From NCBI RefSeq assembly GCF_014192015.1, contig NZ_JACHXJ010000011.1:1-63370 (forward strand): a DNA stretch of 63,370 nt, read 5' to 3'. The notes under the pieces were generated by a model that was given only the letters and a program-made list of their open reading frames with translations, was not told the origin of the DNA and searched no databases. The first letter of the stretch is position 1, and the number at the start of each line of letters is the position of its first letter. This stretch comes from Paenibacillus rhizosphaerae. Lineage in GTDB: Bacteria > Bacillota > Bacilli > Paenibacillales > Paenibacillaceae. A program made the position numbers and the translations under genes. Of the stretch, positions 60,861 through 63,370 are shown piece after piece.

Positions 60861-61322
60861 CTACTTGCCTAACAAAGAAATCAGCATCGCCTTCATCAGC
60901 CGAGCACGTATCTCATCCCGGTAAGGAAGCTTGATCATCAGGCACTCTCTGGATATCGCGGCGCGCATAATGCTCGCTTCGCGTTTGCTCAGGATGCGTG
61001 CCTCCTCCAACTGGTAGATCAGCCCTTCGGCCACGTTCTGATCGATGCGGTCCCCAATCGTTTGGTGGAGATGCGTATGAAGCGCCGAGTATTGCGGGAG
61101 CTCAATCCGCTGAATCCGGATGTACCCTCCGCCACCGCGCTTGCTTTCCACAAGATAACCTTTTTCGAGCGTGAATCGTGTACTGATCACATAGTTGATC
61201 TGGGATGGAACGCATGAGAACTGATCAGCCAGATCGTTGCGCTGAATTTCAATCATTCCTTCGGGACTATCATGCAGAATACCCTTCAGATATTGTTCAA
61301 TAATATCAGAGATATTACGCAT
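60861..61322 (-). CDS. ctsR: transcriptional repressor CtsR
   Basis: This 153-residue repressor has an N-terminal winged helix with DQFSCVPSQINYVISTRF and the Gly-rich wing ESKRGGGGYIRI that senses heat, then a C-terminal dimerisation domain. It represses clp genes and itself. An operator overlapping its promoter is visible. GGAGGAT precedes the ATG. Confidence 0.97.
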   Translation of the reverse strand: MRNISDIIEQYLKGILHDSPEGMIEIQRNDLADQFSCVPSQINYVISTRFTLEKGYLVESKRGGGGYIRIQRIELPQYSALHTHLHQTIGDRIDQNVAEGLIYQLEEARILSKREASIMRAAISRECLMIKLPYRDEIRARLMKAMLISLLGK

Positions 61323-61449
61323 TGTTCATCCTCCATTACGTTAAAACGTCAAGACCTTCATGGTCATTCGTGAGTCCGTTCGCATACCCACACCATCTCC
61401 TTTAAACTTAACCAATGGTCAGGGGCTCGAATCTGGATCTTCCACGGGT

Positions 61450-61568
61450 GAATATGTTATAACTGATCTAAACCTTGCGCATTCACTATTGTGAGTTCAA
61501 CCGTAGACAAACATACATTTGATTTTACGTTGACTTTGACTTTCTTTGATCTAAATTATAACATATTC
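61450..61568. repeat. mirrored repeat around the ctsR promoter
   Basis: GAATATGTTATAA (61450-61462) recurs as its exact inverse TTATAACATATTC (61556-61568), which includes the ctsR -10. TGATCTAAA also occurs twice directly (61464-61472, 61547-61555). The left copies lie in the ctsR leader. The rest of the 412-base gap 61323-61734 holds the promoter, operator and a weak terminator. Confidence 0.7.
61535..61551 (-). promoter_or_regulatory. CtsR operator
   Basis: On the minus strand GATCAAA-GAA-AGTCAAA fits the CtsR pattern of two direct heptads (RGTCAAA, 3-base spacer), with one mismatch in the first. It sits at the expected transcription start of ctsR, so bound repressor would block the operon. 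Confidence 0.85.
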
Positions 61569-61582
61569 TCACGTTTTGCCAA
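61555..61582 (-). promoter_or_regulatory. promoter of ctsR-mcsA-mcsB-clpC
   Basis: The minus strand has TTGGCA (61577-61582), a 16-base spacer and TATAAT (61555-61560), directly followed by the CtsR operator. The leader to ctsR is ~225 bases. Confidence 0.75.
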
Positions 61583-61640
61583 GAGGGTGTATCTTCATTT
61601 TTGACGTTCTGCTTCTTTTTATACGGCGCCCATACGAAAT

Positions 61641-61667
61641 AACCCCCTGCAACGAGTGCAGAGGGCT
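61641..61667 (-). terminator. possible terminator of the acetyltransferase gene
   Basis: An 11-bp stem (61641-61651 with 61657-61667, two or three wobble pairs) with a 5-base loop lies after the gene at 61735. The following ATTTC is a poor T-run. Confidence 0.4.
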
Positions 61668-61734
61668 GCTATTCTGAACAAATCCCGGCGCTTTAAGAAC
61701 TATAATGAAAGGAATTTAATACCAATACCATTGT

Positions 61735-62922
61735 TCAAAAGAAATCCATAAACAAGGTCTGTCGAGCGGGGATCCGCGCTTCCAGTATGCTTACTGCCTC
61801 GGCACTGCCTACAATTCGTCCGGACTGGTATAGTTCAGACGGCCGTTTGAATCCCGTCAGCATGACGGTCAGTGCCTGAATGTCGCAGCTAAGCACCTCT
61901 TCCTTCTGTTCTTGAGAATAATCCAGGGGAGCGACGGAAGCGGTTCCGTCCGATGAAAACGACCAGCTCCAAACGCCTTCATTCCAAGGCGCATATCTAT
62001 CCGTCAGCTGAATAGATAGACGCTCGGTTTCCCCCTCGCTGGAGGCTATAAAAGGATAAACTTCGACGAGTTTCTTCATATTTACGACACGGGCCATCCC
62101 ATATGGAATAATCTCCTGGTTAATCCGCGGATCGGCCAAATGATATGTAAGATTGTCATCCATTGGCATGAAATTGACGATCACCTGCGTCACCATTGAA
62201 TCGTGATTGGCGATATATGTCCATAGCGCACGGCGTGCCTCATCGGTGACATAAATGAGTTCGTCAATAGTAAACTCCTTGTTTTCCACTTTATACAGAA
62301 CATATCCCTCCGGCGCACCTGAAGCCGAATAATAAACCGCCGTATGCCCATCCTCGTCCATTACCGAACGGGTCCACCATTCCCGGGTTCGAACCATTAA
62401 TCCATTATAACGTTTGGAAAATGCAGCATAGACCGTATCCAAAACATCCGGATCCTTGATATCCCGCCGGATCGTACCTTCAGTTACGACCTTTGCCGGC
62501 AATTTATCGGTCGAAATGACATATTTCTTGTACTCGCTGAACATTTCCCAGCCGTATTTCCGGTAAAACGGATAGGAAAAAGGATGCAGCATGGAACAGA
62601 CCTGCCCGTTCTCATTCATCTGCTGCAGCGCGTGCGTCAGCAGCTGCTTAATATAACCCTGCCGGCGGTTCTCCGGCCATGTGGAAACGCTCGCAATCCC
62701 GCCCATAGGAAAACTCTCACCTAGAACCGATACCGTAAACGGAATTAACACCAGCTTAGCCGCCAGTTGTTCATCTTCGTCAAAAATGCCCCACACCTGC
62801 TCAGGCCTAAAGCGTTCTTTGGCCAGCTGCTTCCGTTCGGGAGTCATCTTGTATTGAAAAGCATATTCACTCAGCCGGGTGCTTTGATCAAATTCATCTT
62901 CCCGTAAATTCCGGATTTCCAT
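61735..62922 (-). CDS. Eis-like GNAT-family N-acetyltransferase
   Basis: This 395-residue protein has an N-terminal GNAT domain with acetyl-CoA-binding WPENRRQGYIKQLL (about 82-95), a second degenerate GNAT-like domain and an SCP2-like C-terminal domain, the three-part Eis layout. The C-terminus ends in Phe (FMDFF), consistent with Eis proteins, whose terminal carboxylate acts in catalysis. Members acetylate amines or aminoglycosides; the natural substrate here is unknown. AGGTGG precedes the ATG. It stands between the 5S rRNA and ctsR with its own promoter. Confidence 0.85.
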   Translation of the reverse strand: MEIRNLREDEFDQSTRLSEYAFQYKMTPERKQLAKERFRPEQVWGIFDEDEQLAAKLVLIPFTVSVLGESFPMGGIASVSTWPENRRQGYIKQLLTHALQQMNENGQVCSMLHPFSYPFYRKYGWEMFSEYKKYVISTDKLPAKVVTEGTIRRDIKDPDVLDTVYAAFSKRYNGLMVRTREWWTRSVMDEDGHTAVYYSASGAPEGYVLYKVENKEFTIDELIYVTDEARRALWTYIANHDSMVTQVIVNFMPMDDNLTYHLADPRINQEIIPYGMARVVNMKKLVEVYPFIASSEGETERLSIQLTDRYAPWNEGVWSWSFSSDGTASVAPLDYSQEQKEEVLSCDIQALTVMLTGFKRPSELYQSGRIVGSAEAVSILEARIPARQTLFMDFF

Positions 62923-63003
62923 GCTTCCACCTCGCCTATTAAGGATGTGCCTGCGAACTCAGTCAGACCATCATTGTTCAGATATCCACTGAATTCCAAG
63001 ACG

Positions 63004-63032
63004 AGTATGGCAAAATCGATGTCCAAAGTCAA
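63004..63032 (-). promoter_or_regulatory. promoter of the Eis-like acetyltransferase
   Basis: The minus strand has TTGACT (63027-63032), a 17-base spacer and CATACT (63004-63009), giving a ~75-base leader to the ATG at 62922. Confidence 0.7.
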
Positions 63033-63100
63033 TCCATCCGGTTTACCTGGGGACAACTTATTTGAAGATTAGGTTCTTTTCGTGGTTATTTACGATCCTC

Positions 63101-63223
63101 TGTGGGTTATGGGGATCAATTTGTGTATTTGTGGATGGTTTTTTGGCGAATCGGGGAGTCGAAAACGTTATCTGTGCATAATTAAGAGGATGGGATGATC
63201 AAAAAATTAGAGGCTGTGGATGA
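63101..63223 (+). other. cluster of DnaA-box-like 9-mers
   Basis: Written as TGTGNATAA on the plus strand, one exact match (63173-63181, TGTGCATAA), one with one mismatch (63215-63223) and three with two mismatches (63101, 63122, 63130) all face the same way within ~120 bases. This is the only notable content of the stretch between the acetyltransferase promoter and the rRNA terminator. Confidence 0.4.
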
Positions 63224-63253
63224 AAAAAGCCCCTTATCAACAGGAGCGGGGAA

Positions 63254-63287
63254 CAAAAAAACCACTGTCGATGTTATCAACAGTGGT
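63254..63287 (-). terminator. terminator of the upstream rRNA operon
   Basis: ACCACTGT (63261-63268) and ACAGTGGT (63280-63287) form an 8-bp stem, extendable by GAT/ATC, and TTTTTT follows on the minus strand. It lies just beyond the 5S 3' end, so no tRNA genes follow this rRNA operon. Confidence 0.88.
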
Positions 63288-63293
63288 CCTTCG

Positions 63294-63370
63294 CTTGGCA
63301 ACGTCCTACTCTCCCAGGACCCTTCGGTCCAAGTACCATCGGCGCTGGAGGGCTTAACGGTCGTGTTCGG
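63294..63370 (-). rRNA. 5S rRNA, 3' part (partial)
   Basis: Read on the minus strand, this is CCGAACACGACCGTTAAGCC, then the CAGCGCCGATGGTACT region, and it ends GGGAGAGTAGGACGTTGCC before AAGC. That is the 3' two-thirds of Firmicute 5S rRNA. The 5' part and the 16S and 23S of that operon lie beyond the right edge. Confidence 0.97.

Noticed and set aside
1..63370. tRNA genes, CRISPR arrays, insertion sequences or prophage remnants
   Set aside because: I looked through the intergenic stretches on both strands. I saw no cloverleaf, direct-repeat array, transposase or terminal inverted repeats.

Overview
The window comes from the chromosome of a spore-forming Firmicute of the Paenibacillus type. 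The evidence is the 16S rRNA 5' end at the left edge, a full set of sporulation and germination genes (pdaB, gerD, kbaA, cwlD, sigH), the Bacillales order of the ribosomal superoperon, and strong AGGAGG ribosome binding sites. Base composition is near 50% G+C. The genus is inferred from the 16S start and from local gene order (for example pssA beside disA). It has not been tested by a search.

Layout: almost everything is read on the minus strand, so biologically the window reads from right to left. The right edge holds the 3' end of a 5S rRNA with its terminator, and the left edge holds the 5' end of a 16S rRNA with its promoters. The 63 kb segment therefore lies between two rRNA operons that point the same way. 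In transcription order the blocks are: an Eis-like acetyltransferase; the stress operon ctsR-mcsA-mcsB-clpC; radA-disA and pssA; a lone plus-strand gene of unknown function; yacL-ispD-ispF-gltX; a cysteine T-box leader ahead of cysE-cysS-mrnC-rlmB-rae1; sigH; rpmG-secE-nusG-rplK-rplA; an L10-type leader with rplJ-rplL; the methyltransferase ybxB; rpoB-rpoC; the str operon (rplGB-rpsL-rpsG-fusA-tuf); the S10-spc-alpha superoperon from rpsJ to rplQ; truA-rplM-rpsI; a small plus-strand Cys-rich gene; cysH-sat; and a sporulation/germination cluster (cwlD, salA, gerD, kbaA, pdaB, a SpoIIM-like gene).

How it works together: this is the core information-processing locus. It supplies most ribosomal proteins, three RNA polymerase subunits, EF-Tu, EF-G, IF-1, NusG, the SecYE channel, rRNA-modifying and rRNA-processing enzymes, two tRNA synthetases, and protein and DNA quality control. 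Visible regulation includes strong sigma-A promoters at operon heads, a CtsR operator, a Cys-specific T-box, the L10 and L13 leader types, and a candidate attenuator before rpmG.

No transposon, prophage, CRISPR array or tRNA gene was seen. The least explained features are non-coding: tandem triloop hairpins between infA and rpmJ, a promoter-terminator unit upstream of rpmG, a cluster of DnaA-box-like motifs beside the 5S terminator, three stacked hairpins where other Bacillales carry ECF transporter genes, and an inverted repeat between fusA and tuf. Two small Cys-containing plus-strand proteins are unassigned. I found no convincing new multi-gene system.
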